Shown: positions 46,771-55,815 of the stretch, piece after piece
Numbering within the stretch: position 1 is the stretch's first letter
How the letters are laid out: each line of letters starts with the position of its first letter
Assembly: GCF_964028515.1 (NCBI RefSeq)
Contig: NZ_OZ034788.1
Location: forward strand, 248,001 to 312,000
From: Wolbachia endosymbiont (group B) of Hofmannophila pseudospretella
Lineage (GTDB): Bacteria; Pseudomonadota; Alphaproteobacteria; Rickettsiales; Anaplasmataceae
Reading direction: 5' to 3'
DNA: 64,000 nucleotides
Program-made: the position numbers and the translations under genes
The notes under the pieces: generated by a model
Database searches by the model: none
What the model was told of the DNA's origin: nothing
What the model saw: only the letters and a program-made list of their open reading frames with translations

Positions 46771-47271
46771 ATGCTACAAGATTTTTTAACTGATTTTAAT
46801 AATGCAAAACTGCAGAGCAGTTTAATACCGAAAGGTACAATAGTCAAGGTAAAAATGGCAATAAAGCCTGGAGGTTATGAAAATTGGTTCACTAAAAACT
46901 ACACTACTGGCAGCATCTATTTAAACACTGAATTTACTGTCACTGAAGGTCCATATGCAAAACGCAAGATTTTTCAGATTATAGGTATCAAAAATGGCAA
47001 AGCAGAAGGTGAAGAAGACATCTGGGGAGAATCTGGACGTTCTATGCTGCGTAGTATTTTGGAATCATCCAGAAATATTCATGCAAATGACACTTCAGAG
47101 AAAGCAGTTACCGCTAGAAGAATAAACTCTATAGCTGATTTCAACGATTTAGAGTTTACAGCAAAAGTAGGCGTTGAAACTAATAATACATACGGAGATA
47201 GAAATAGGATTACTACAGTTATTACTCCAGAATTACAAAAAAGTTTTCAAGATGATTGGTTGCCATTTTGA
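46771..47271 (+). CDS. phage replication/recombination accessory protein, tentative
   Basis: The 166-residue protein (GTIVKVKMAIKPGGYENWFT, EFTVTEGPYAKRKIFQIIGI, GRSMLRSILESSRNI, INSIADFNDLEFTAKVGVET) has the layout of phage single-strand-binding-like or DUF669-like proteins that travel with Sak4 genes. Its N-terminus MLQDFLTDFNNAKL is similar to the MLQNFLTIGQK start of the preceding gene. The function is inferred from context only. Confidence 0.6.
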   Translation: MLQDFLTDFNNAKLQSSLIPKGTIVKVKMAIKPGGYENWFTKNYTTGSIYLNTEFTVTEGPYAKRKIFQIIGIKNGKAEGEEDIWGESGRSMLRSILESSRNIHANDTSEKAVTARRINSIADFNDLEFTAKVGVETNNTYGDRNRITTVITPELQKSFQDDWLPF

Positions 47272-47474
47272 AGTATGACGAAGGAAAGTTGTGGGCTGCT
47301 GTTATTACTAGAGCTATTCAGGATGCAGCAGGAAAAAACCCTAAACTTAAAAAAGAGGCTTGTCAATGGATTCGCTCACGATCTTTTGAAACTGTTTGTG
47401 AGCTGGCTAATCTTGACTTTAAACGTCTAAAAAATATGTTGAACAAATTTGGAATAAACAAGGAGAATTTTATG
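47268..47474 (+). CDS. small phage protein running in frame into the next gene
   Basis: TTG at 47268 overlaps the previous stop as TTGA and opens KYDEGKLWAAVITRAIQDAA, WIRSRSFETVCELANLDFKR, a small helical protein often seen in phage replication operons. There is no stop before the ATG at 47472 of the next gene, which has its own ribosome site (AAGGAG at 47459-47464). A one-base shift near AACAAATTTGGAATAAAC would restore TAA, so the fusion may be a mutation. Family not identified. Confidence 0.55.
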
Positions 47475-47545
47475 GATTTTTCATCTAAAAATGCTTTAAA
47501 AATAAAATCATTATTAATTAATAATATCAAAGATTGTTTATCTTA

Positions 47546-48645
47546 TACCAAAATCCATTACTGACCGAACAAATAAGAAACATTACAAACTCGTTTAATA
47601 GTAGTACTGGAAATATTGACAATAAAATTACACAAAACATCTTCAAGTAAACCTATGGTATCGTAGATACTATTGCGTAAAGTATTGTATTTGATATATT
47701 GCCACAACCTTTCAACAGGATTCAGTTCCGGTGAATAAGGAGGCAAGTATATGATGGTAATGTTTTCCTGAATTTTCAAACTTTTTGATCTATGCCAACT
47801 TGCACAATCCATTACAAGAAAGGCTTCTTTCGTGCCTAAATCTTTCGACATCTGCTCCAGAAATATATTCATACAATCAGTGTTTACATATGGAGCAAGT
47901 AGGCTAATTTTCTTACCACTTCTTGGATTTACCGCACTGTAGATATAGAAATTTTGTCTACCAATTTTCATTTTAACCTGTGTTCTGACCCCTTTTTTAA
48001 ACCATCCGTGTCCGATTTTTGAATGAGTTCCAAATCGTGATTCATCAAAAAAATACCTCCTTTTCAGGGTGGGAATTGACTATTTTATTGAAGTATTTTT
48101 TAAACTCTTCTTGCTTGTTTTTATCTTGTTTATGGTGAATTGGCCTCGGTGTTATGTAAGAAAACTTCATCCTTTGTATCTCACGGTGCACTGTTGATTT
48201 GCTAATGTTTAGGCCAAATTCCTCTGAGATTTTTATTTGCACTTCCTTAATAGTAATATTTGGATTTCTTTCTACCCATATTTCAATTTGCTCACGTTGA
48301 TTTTTGTTTAATTTGCTTTTTCTTCGCCGCTGAGACGGGGAAAATAATCTTTCTACTCTACCAAATTTTAGATGCTTTATCCATTCAGTCAAAGCAGTCC
48401 TTGAAATTTTACATATTCTTGCCACAGCGCTTATACTACTTTCTTTTCCTGCTATCACCGCTTGTAACTTTTTTGAAACATATGCGTTATTTCTGACCTT
48501 TTTTAACATTTCTTTCGCCAAATTTACAACTTTTTCGTCTAATAGTTTTGACCTTAATGCCATTTATACCTCTCTATTTTATCTACTTTAGTATCACTTC
48601 TTTCCCATTATTGTCTATCTGTTCTTTATATAGTGGGAATTGGTA
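47546..48645 (-). mobile_element. IS630-family element, copy 3 (1100 bp)
   Basis: Tips TACCAAAATCC and GGAATTGGTA, with TTA on both flanks (47543-47545, 48646-48648). It lacks the nested IS5 of copy 2, giving the empty site. Protein-level identity to copy 2 suggests recent movement of one of them. Confidence 0.92.
47558..48563 (-). CDS. IS630-family DDE transposase, two frames
   Basis: The first frame (48563-48045) has two helix-turn-helix regions (ISAVARICKISRTALTEWIK, ITIKEVQIKISEEFGLNISK) and ends HPEKEVFF*. The second goes on FDESRFGTHSKIGHG and ends SYLFGQ at 47558, with DDE motifs FDESRFG, MDCASWHRS and NPVERLW. Joining needs a +1 or -2 shift at seven T; whether it is programmed or a lesion is not clear. 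Confidence 0.85.
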
Positions 48646-49626
48646 TTATTTGTTACCTGAAGGCAAATCTTACCAAAATAAATTCTATATTGGCAGTAGA
48701 AATGGAAATAAGATAATAGTTGAAATGGAAGGAGAAAATGCAGGAAATTGGTACAACCTGATCGAAGAAAAGAAAGGAAATATAATAGACCTTTGGACTT
48801 TAGTTAAAGGTAATATAGATTCTGCTGAAACATGGTTGAACGGTAAAGATGAAAGAAGTTCCATATTACAAGAAAAACAAAACGAAGAAAAAGCATTTTC
48901 TGTAAACCATTACTTAAACGATAAATCACCAATGCCAAAAGATATAATAGGCCCAAGAATTTTGACACCAGGTGGTCTTTTGGTCATAGGTGGTACTCCA
49001 AAGATTGGCAAAAGTCATTTTCTTCTTTCTCTATTAGTACATCTGGCAGCAGGAAGATCATTTCTTGGCATGAAGCCTACAAGACCGCTAAAAATATTCT
49101 ATCTACAAAACGAAATGGAATATGATTACATTAGAGAACGTATACAACAACTCAACAAACTTCCTCATTTAGCAACAGAAAACTTAATTGTGACGAACAA
49201 GATGAATTTGACCTTAAATGAAGAAGGTATAGAAAAAATAAAAAATATGGTAGAGGAAAAGTTTGATTTAGTTGTGATTGATTCTCCTTATAATTCCGTT
49301 AACTATGGTCTGCAGCATGCAATAGAAAAACTACGTTCCAAGATTAATCCTATGGCTGGAATAATCATCACAAATCACACCAAAAAAGTACCTACCTCTA
49401 TATTGGAAAAGAATCCATTTCAAGCTCTCGTTGGTGCTAACGCTTTAAGAAGTTTTTATACATCTGGAATAGTAATATTTCAACCCAATAAACGTACAAA
49501 TATCTTACAAGTAGTATATGAACTTAGAAACGGTAGATCTATACCAACAAAATTCATCAATAAGATTAATGGATGTTGGAAAACTGCTAACGTTATAGCT
49601 AGAACATAAAAATTCTTCAGGTAGGT

Positions 49627-51675
49627 ATGGATATTTATTGTTCACAAAGAAATGGACATTATAAATTATTAGGGAAGAAAGAACAATTAAGAACTCAACT
49701 CCTATCAAATATAAGGTCATGTCTTTCTTATTTACTGCCAAGAGGAACTTTTCGTGGTGATAAGTTCTATGTAGGTGATCTACAAGGCAATAAAGGACAA
49801 AGTATGATAGTGGAGTTAACTGGCAGTAAAGCCGGATTATGGCATGATTTTTCTACCGAAGAAGGAGGAGATATTTTTGATCTTTGGGCTGCTGTTACTG
49901 GAAAAAATCAATTTACTGATACGATAGAAGATATTGCTAAGTGGATTGGTTATTCGGAAAAAAATAACACTCTGGGGCAACCAACGGCATCATGGAACTA
50001 TTACGATGAAAGTGATCAAGTGATTGTTACAGTTTATCGTTATAACACTGATTCAGGAAAAAGATATCTTCCTTTTGATGTAAAAAGGTCTAGTTTTACT
50101 CTACCAGAGACCAGGCCTTTATATAATATTCCAGGTATCGTGAAATCTGATAAGGTGATTTTAGTTGAAGGTGAAAAGTGTGCAGATGCTCTGATAGAGC
50201 AAGGTATGACTGCCACAACTGCAATGTTAGGAGCAAATGCACCAATAGAAAAAACAGACTGGTCACCACTTAAGGGCAAGCATGTTATTATTTGGCCAGA
50301 CAATGATGAACCAGGTAAACAATATGCTGAGAAAGTTGTGAAAAAGCTTACTTTTCTTGGTGTTTTATCACTTACTCTTCTTGAAATACCGGAGAATAAA
50401 CCAAAGGGATGGGATTCAGCTGATGGTATAGAAGAAAAGATGAATATTCCTGAATTCATTGAAAATAACTCGAAAAAAATCATCGTTAAGCAATTGCTTA
50501 ATATTCAAGAATGGAGCGTAGAACGTTTTATAGGTCCAGTACCGGAGCAAAAGTTTCTTGTTGAAGGGTTATTTCCTTTAGGAGTGACATCTATTCTAGC
50601 TGCAATGGGAGATACTGGTAAAGGTATGCTTCTGCTTGATTTAGCACTGAAAGTTGCGAGTAGAAAAGATCAGCCATGTGGTTTTGGTCCTTTAGTTACT
50701 GAACATGGATCTGTTGTAATATTCTCTGCAGAAGATGATATGAGTGAAATACATCGTCGTTTAGAGCGTCTTGACTCACAATGCGAGAGATTAAAATATA
50801 AGGATAGGCTCTTTATTGTACCATTACCAAATGTTAGTGGATCACTTACAATCATAAAGAGTGTTTCAGGTAAAGTTATAGAGACTTCTCCTGAATTTGA
50901 ATTGATAACAAAACAACTTAATAAAATAAAAAACTTAAAATTAATCGTATTTGATCCACTTGCATCATTTGTGCACGCTGATTTAAATACTGACCCAGCC
51001 GTAGGCGATTATTTGATGTCTTTATTATCTGATTTAGCAGGTAGCACTGGAGCATCAATAATTACTGCTCATCATATGAGAAAGCCAAAAAGTGAAAAAC
51101 CTATATCGACTGTTGAGCAAGCACGTGATGCCATTAGAGGTACATCTGCTCTTGTTAATGGTGTTAGGTGTTCATACGCTTTTTGGTCTGTGGAAGATAC
51201 AGCTAAACCGACAATTTTTAAATCAATAGGAGAATCTGTAAGACAGAACGCATTATTTTATGGAGCAATTGTTAAAGCAAACGGTTTGGCTGATCGCACT
51301 TTACGCACTTATTTAAGAAATGAAGAAACAGGATTGTTAGAGGACATAACTGAAAGATTAAGAATAAAAAATATGAACGAAAAAGATTCAAAGCAGCATC
51401 TTATAACTGCAATTACACGAGCAGCAATTTCTGGACATCCATTTACCCATACAGGAAGTACAGGAGTGTATAAACAGCGGCATAGACTACCTGAGGAGTT
51501 TCACAGTATAGGAAGAGATAGAATGGAGCGTATAGTTCAAGAGCTGTTACAAGCACGGAAGTTGGTTAAGGGAATGGCTACTGGTTCAAAAGAAGATAAA
51601 TGGCTTGACATTCCTAGCGGACCATTTGCTCGCGGTGTTGGAAAGTTTAGCTGTGGAGCTGAGCTATTCTCCTAA
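49627..51675 (+). CDS. phage primase-helicase (Toprim + RepA-like ATPase)
   Basis: The 682-residue protein has an N-terminal zinc-free CHC2-like region (LSYLLPRGTFRGDKFYVGDL, GGDIFDLWAAVTG), a Toprim domain (KVILVEGEKCADALIEQG near 178, VIIWPDNDEPGKQYAEKV near 219) and a RecA/RepA-like ATPase (LAAMGDTGKGMLLLDLAL near 322, LIVFDPLASF, IITAHHMRKP). Such proteins prime and unwind phage DNA. It is the longest and only intact member of the three RepA paralogues, and ends the replication operon. Confidence 0.88.
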   Translation: MDIYCSQRNGHYKLLGKKEQLRTQLLSNIRSCLSYLLPRGTFRGDKFYVGDLQGNKGQSMIVELTGSKAGLWHDFSTEEGGDIFDLWAAVTGKNQFTDTIEDIAKWIGYSEKNNTLGQPTASWNYYDESDQVIVTVYRYNTDSGKRYLPFDVKRSSFTLPETRPLYNIPGIVKSDKVILVEGEKCADALIEQGMTATTAMLGANAPIEKTDWSPLKGKHVIIWPDNDEPGKQYAEKVVKKLTFLGVLSLTLLEIPENKPKGWDSADGIEEKMNIPEFIENNSKKIIVKQLLNIQEWSVERFIGPVPEQKFLVEGLFPLGVTSILAAMGDTGKGMLLLDLALKVASRKDQPCGFGPLVTEHGSVVIFSAEDDMSEIHRRLERLDSQCERLKYKDRLFIVPLPNVSGSLTIIKSVSGKVIETSPEFELITKQLNKIKNLKLIVFDPLASFVHADLNTDPAVGDYLMSLLSDLAGSTGASIITAHHMRKPKSEKPISTVEQARDAIRGTSALVNGVRCSYAFWSVEDTAKPTIFKSIGESVRQNALFYGAIVKANGLADRTLRTYLRNEETGLLEDITERLRIKNMNEKDSKQHLITAITRAAISGHPFTHTGSTGVYKQRHRLPEEFHSIGRDRMERIVQELLQARKLVKGMATGSKEDKWLDIPSGPFARGVGKFSCGAELFS

Positions 51676-51709
51676 AAAATTTTTCTGATATAAAAAAATA
51701 TTTTGATTT

Positions 51710-51744
51710 TTGCGGACGAATTTTGAAGTCATCGTACATATATA
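51710..51744 (+). promoter_or_regulatory. conserved phage promoter-like element c (tail operon)
   Basis: TTGCGGACGAATT, 5 nt, GTCATCGTACATATATA, ending 21 bases before the first tail gene. Only the first base of the left box and the spacer differ from elements a and b. Confidence 0.82.
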
Positions 51745-51765
51745 ATATATGAGGCTTAATTAAAA

Positions 51766-52449
51766 ATGTCAATTCTCACACAGTCAGGAAGAGCAGCAAT
51801 AGCAGCCAGCATAAAAAAGCAATCTATCCATCTTGCTTGGGGAACAGGTGATTCAAGTTGGAAAAGTAGCCATAAAGTAGAAAAAACTTTCGTTAAGGGT
51901 GAAATAAAATTTGATCATCAACCTATTAAAGATGTGAAGGTTGTTACAGGGCAAACAACTTATCAGCCAAGTATTGACTATACAGTTAATGGCAGTACTG
52001 ATGTAATAAAACGTACGGAAAATAGCTCTATTCCAGTAAGTGATAAAGTTACTGTAGAGTATAGTGAAAGCACACCACCAGAGCTGATAACTTCTGAAAA
52101 ACTGCTCAATGAACTTGGCAGACGTACTGCAGACGAAGTGCTATTCTGCACAGGTGATGAAAACGGTGAACTTATAACTCCATCTGGAAGGTTTAGGCCC
52201 TCAAATGTACCAACTAATAATCTCTATCTCAAATTTACTTTCGATTTCACGGATGCAGCAAATCAAGTAATCAGAGAGCTAGGGGTTATGGTTGGTACTA
52301 AAATAAAAGAAGAATTACCTGAAGGACAGAGATATTTTGAACCTCAAGATATAGAAGAACATGGGATTTTATTGATTTTGGAACATACCGTACCACTTAT
52401 CAGAACTGCTGCAACTCGGGAAACTTTTTCATTTGTTGTAACTTTTTGA
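51766..52449 (+). CDS. phage tail-region protein, 227 residues
   Basis: It starts MSILTQSGRAAIAASIKKQS and continues IHLAWGTGDSSW, a pattern seen in tail proteins encoded before DUF4815-type genes; the middle is beta-rich (DVKVVTGQTTYQPSIDYTVN) and the end has ELGVMVGTKI and an immunoglobulin-like finish. It is the first gene after promoter c. A part in the distal tail or baseplate is inferred. Confidence 0.65.
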   Translation: MSILTQSGRAAIAASIKKQSIHLAWGTGDSSWKSSHKVEKTFVKGEIKFDHQPIKDVKVVTGQTTYQPSIDYTVNGSTDVIKRTENSSIPVSDKVTVEYSESTPPELITSEKLLNELGRRTADEVLFCTGDENGELITPSGRFRPSNVPTNNLYLKFTFDFTDAANQVIRELGVMVGTKIKEELPEGQRYFEPQDIEEHGILLILEHTVPLIRTAATRETFSFVVTF

Positions 52450-52465
52450 ATTTTTCTAGCATTAA

Positions 52466-54393
52466 ATGACTTTAAACGCCTATTATAACCGCTTTAATCC
52501 TGACAAAGAATACGAAAAAGCTTGTTTCTAGCAGGAAGAGGTCTACAGTCTGCAGAACTAAACGAGACTCAGGAGTATGCTCTCTCTAAGATTAAAGGCA
52601 TAGGCGATGCAATATTTCGTGATGGTGATGTTATAACAGGAAGCAATTGTATTATAGATAGAGAAACTGGTAAAGTTACACTTGAGGGAGGAAAAATCTA
52701 TCTGCGCGGTGCAGTTAGAAAAGTTGAAAAAGAAGAATTTGTTATTCCACTGAGTACCACAGTTCGCATAGGTGTTTATTATGTAGAATCTACGATTACA
52801 GAACTTGAGGATGAAAACCTTCGTGATCCTGCTATTGGTACAAGAAATTATCAGGAAGTAGGAGCTGCAAGGCTTAAAGTTTCCACCATTTGGGGTTATC
52901 AAGCAGAAGGTCTTTCTCCACGTTTTTCTGAAGGAGAGTTTTATCCAATCTATAACATTGAAAATGGAGTATTAATAGAACATTCACCACCTCCACAAGC
53001 AAACATAGTAACTACTGCTCTTGCTCGTTATGACAAAGAAGCAAATGGTTCCTACGTCGTAAATGGTCTTGAAGTAATGTTCCTGCAAAAGGAAGAGGGA
53101 GAAGGAGGAAAAAAAATATTTGTAATTAATGAGGGAAAAGCTCATGTTGATGGCTATGAGATTGAGTTACCTCACAGTATTCGCATTTCTTTTGATGAAG
53201 ATCCAGATATAAAATCAGTTGAATCAGAACCACATACTTTTCAGCCAAATAGCCAAAGAGTAATGGAACTGAAGGTTAATGATTTTCCAATAAGTGAAAT
53301 TAAAAAAGTAGATATAACTGTTCAGAAAACCATTACTGTTACTCATGGTTCATACTCTGGAGCTATTGATCCGATACCTGACTCTGCAGTACTTGAGATT
53401 ATTCAAGTTAAACAAGGCAATGTTATTTATGAAAATAGTATAGATTACAAATTAAACGCAGGAAACGTTGATTGGTCATTACCAGGTAAAGAACCAGCTC
53501 CTGGAAGTAGTTATCAAATAACTTACCGCTGTCGTACTCATGTAAGCCCTGAAGATATAAGTGAACAGGGATGCAAAGTAAAAGGAGCAGTTGATAATAG
53601 CTTGGTTTTGATAGATTATACCTGGAAAATGCCCCGCTTTGATTTAATTACTATCGATAGCAAAGGGGTGGTAAGGAGAATAAAAGGAATTTCTCACCCT
53701 TGGCGACCATCGATGCCTAAAGCTCCTTCTGAACAGCTTTTGCTCTGCTACATTCATCAGACGTGGAAAAAAGGCGAAGGGGTAAAAATAGTGAATAATG
53801 CTATTCATGCTGTACCGATGAATGAGCTTGAAGCAATGAAAAAAGGAATAAATGATCTTTATGCGCTGGTTGCAGAGGAACGTCTACGCAATGATGCAAA
53901 TTCAAGAGAACCTACCACCAAAAAAGGAGTATTTGTTGATTCATTCTTTGATGATGATATGCGCGATCAAGGAATTTTGCAGTCTGCAGCAATAGTAAAT
54001 AAGGAACTAATTTTACCAATAGATGTAACGATTGCTGATATTGATGGAGGAGAAAAAACTTATTTGTTGCCATATGAACTTGAACCGGTACTGGAGCAGC
54101 TTTTACAGACCAAAGGAGAAAAGATCAATCCATATCAAGCTTTTGATCCAGTTCCGGCACAAATTACTCTAAATAAAAATATAGACCACTGGACGGAGGT
54201 TACCACGAATTGGAAAAGTCCAGTAACTAGAGTATTTAATGTTAAAGAAACAACAGAGCTGCTGTCAAGTACCTCATACGAAACTGAATTTATGCGAGAA
54301 GCAACTCAAAATTTTGAGATTGAAGGTTTTGCAACTGGTGAAAAGCTTAAGGAATTAAAGTTTGATGGAATTTTTATTCAACCTCAAGCATAG
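52466..54393 (+). pseudogene. DUF4815-type tail protein with an early frameshift
   Basis: ATG at 52466 opens MTLNAYYNRFNPDKEYEKAC then stops at 52520s; in the neighbouring frame from 52522 the protein goes on LFLAGRGLQSAELNETQEYA, GDAIFRDGDVITGSNCIIDR for about 620 residues to IFIQPQA. This is the usual DUF4815 start (FNPDKEY..LFLAGR.LQSAELNE) broken by one base at AAAAAGCTTG. Without repair only an alternative start such as TTG at 52522 could be used, lacking 19 residues and a ribosome site. It is a long fibre- or baseplate-associated protein. Confidence 0.8.
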
Positions 54394-54413
54394 AAAATAT
54401 TTGAAAGAAAAAC

Positions 54414-55607
54414 ATGATCGCAACATTTATTGCTGATAACAGAGGAAAAATAAAAGGAAGATTTACTGTACCAAGAAACATTCCTGCTGGGACTAAGTTA
54501 GTGCAGTTCTTCGGTGATAAAGGCAGTTATGGAAAAGCAACTTATACTGGTAAAAAAACAATTACCATAGAAGAAAGAAGAAGAGTTATCGTAGCAAGAA
54601 GAGTTGATCCTTTAGCCCAAACATTTACTTTAAATGAGAGTAGGCACATAGGAGGTGTGGAGCTATGGTTCACAAATAGCGGCAAAAAACGTGTTGCTGT
54701 GCAGATTAGAGAAACAGCAGTGGGAATGCCCTCGCAGACTGTCATTGCTGAAAGCTATATTGAGCCAAAAGATATAAAGATAGATGGCACGGCAACACGT
54801 ATTACTTGGTCACCAGTGTTTTGCCATGCAGGAGAGGAGTATGCAATAGTTTTACTTACCGATGATTCAGAGACAACAGTCAAAATAGCAGAACTTGGCA
54901 AATATGATGCAGTAAATAGCCGTTGGGTAACGAGTCAGCCATATCAAGTAGGAGTATTACTCTCATCTAGCAACGCAAGTACTTGGACTCCACATCAGAA
55001 CTTAGATTTAACGTTTCGGCTTTTGGCTGCAAAATTTAGCGAAGTTTCTCACATTATTGATCTTGGCAAGGTTACTGCAAATAACGTATCAGATTTAATT
55101 GTTTTGACGAACGTCGAAAAAGTAGCATTTGATACCAATGTAGAATTTATTTTAACAGATGAAGAAGGAAAAGAAAATTTTTTGTCTGATAATTTGCCGC
55201 TCGCACTGCGTGAAAGAATAAATGGGGAATTAACGGTAAAAGCAAGCCTAAAAGGAGGGCGAGAAAAAAGTCCAGTTCTTTATCCTGGGTTACAGTTAGT
55301 TATGGGTAATCTTTCAGAGTTTGGAGATTATGTTACAAGAAGCATTACAGCAGGAGCTAACACTAAGATTACCATAACATATGATGCGCTGATACCTGGC
55401 ACTGCAGATGTTAAAGCATATGTGCAAAAAAATGTGGATTGGCAATTAGTAAATTTAACATCAGGAAAACCAATTGGAGAAAATTGGGTAGAGAGAACTC
55501 ATGTGCTGACAAACTTTAATGGCAATGAGACAAGGATAAAATTAGTTTTAAGTGGAACGGTTGTCTATCGGCCAAAGGTAAAAAACTTGCGGATTGTTAT
55601 AACGTAA
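54414..55607 (+). CDS. phage tail protein, 397 residues, DUF4815-associated
   Basis: It begins FIADNRGKIKGRFTVPRNIP, AGTKLVQFFGDKGSYGKATY, the form of repeat found at the end of long phage tail-fibre/baseplate proteins, then DPLAQTFTLNESRHIGGVEL and beta-rich sequence to the end. It may be the split second half of one larger protein with the preceding gene (20 bases upstream). Function in the distal tail is inferred from place. Confidence 0.7.
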   Translation: MIATFIADNRGKIKGRFTVPRNIPAGTKLVQFFGDKGSYGKATYTGKKTITIEERRRVIVARRVDPLAQTFTLNESRHIGGVELWFTNSGKKRVAVQIRETAVGMPSQTVIAESYIEPKDIKIDGTATRITWSPVFCHAGEEYAIVLLTDDSETTVKIAELGKYDAVNSRWVTSQPYQVGVLLSSSNASTWTPHQNLDLTFRLLAAKFSEVSHIIDLGKVTANNVSDLIVLTNVEKVAFDTNVEFILTDEEGKENFLSDNLPLALRERINGELTVKASLKGGREKSPVLYPGLQLVMGNLSEFGDYVTRSITAGANTKITITYDALIPGTADVKAYVQKNVDWQLVNLTSGKPIGENWVERTHVLTNFNGNETRIKLVLSGTVVYRPKVKNLRIVIT

Positions 55608-55611
55608 AAAA

Positions 55612-55815
55612 ATGCCAAATAATGAAACGAGGCGCGGATATCCTTTACCACATCCAGAGAATATTGCTGTGCAAGATGTGGTACGTATTCGCAAAGCGGT
55701 AGAAAAAATAGATGAAGATATGAGTGAGAGGGAAAGTAAACACAACGATCTTCAAAAAGCATTTGAACGACTGAATTTTGAGAATTTTTTGAATTTTTGG
55801 AGTAATAACAGATGA
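55612..55815 (+). CDS. small tail-region protein, 67 residues
   Basis: PLPHPENIAVQDVVRIRKAV then EKIDEDMSERESKH is an amphipathic helical sequence. It overlaps the tail fibre start by 4 bases (ATGA), so it is co-translated. This type of small protein before the fibre gene is common in WO; function unknown. Confidence 0.7.
   Translation: MPNNETRRGYPLPHPENIAVQDVVRIRKAVEKIDEDMSERESKHNDLQKAFERLNFENFLNFWSNNR

Larger units (their letters stand above)
47472..49609 (+). pseudogene. RepA-like ATPase with N-terminal CHC2-like region, split by IS630 copy 3
   Basis: The 5' part (47472-47545) encodes MDFSSKNALKIKSLLINNIK and DCLSY; after the IS it resumes LLPEGKSYQNKFYIGSRNGN, KAFSVNHYLNDKSPMPKDII and Walker A IGGTPKIGKSHF. 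Removing the 1100-bp IS and one TTA restores the frame (CLSY-LLPEGK), and the same junction reads CLSYLLPRGTFRG in the intact paralogue at 49627. It is most like the first RepA paralogue in its ATPase part and like the third at its N-terminus. Confidence 0.82.

Noticed and set aside
48548..48650. Apparent N-terminus (MTLMPFIPLYFIYF) of the second RepA paralogue
   Set aside because: It is translated IS630 sequence; the true 5' end lies left of the IS at 47472.
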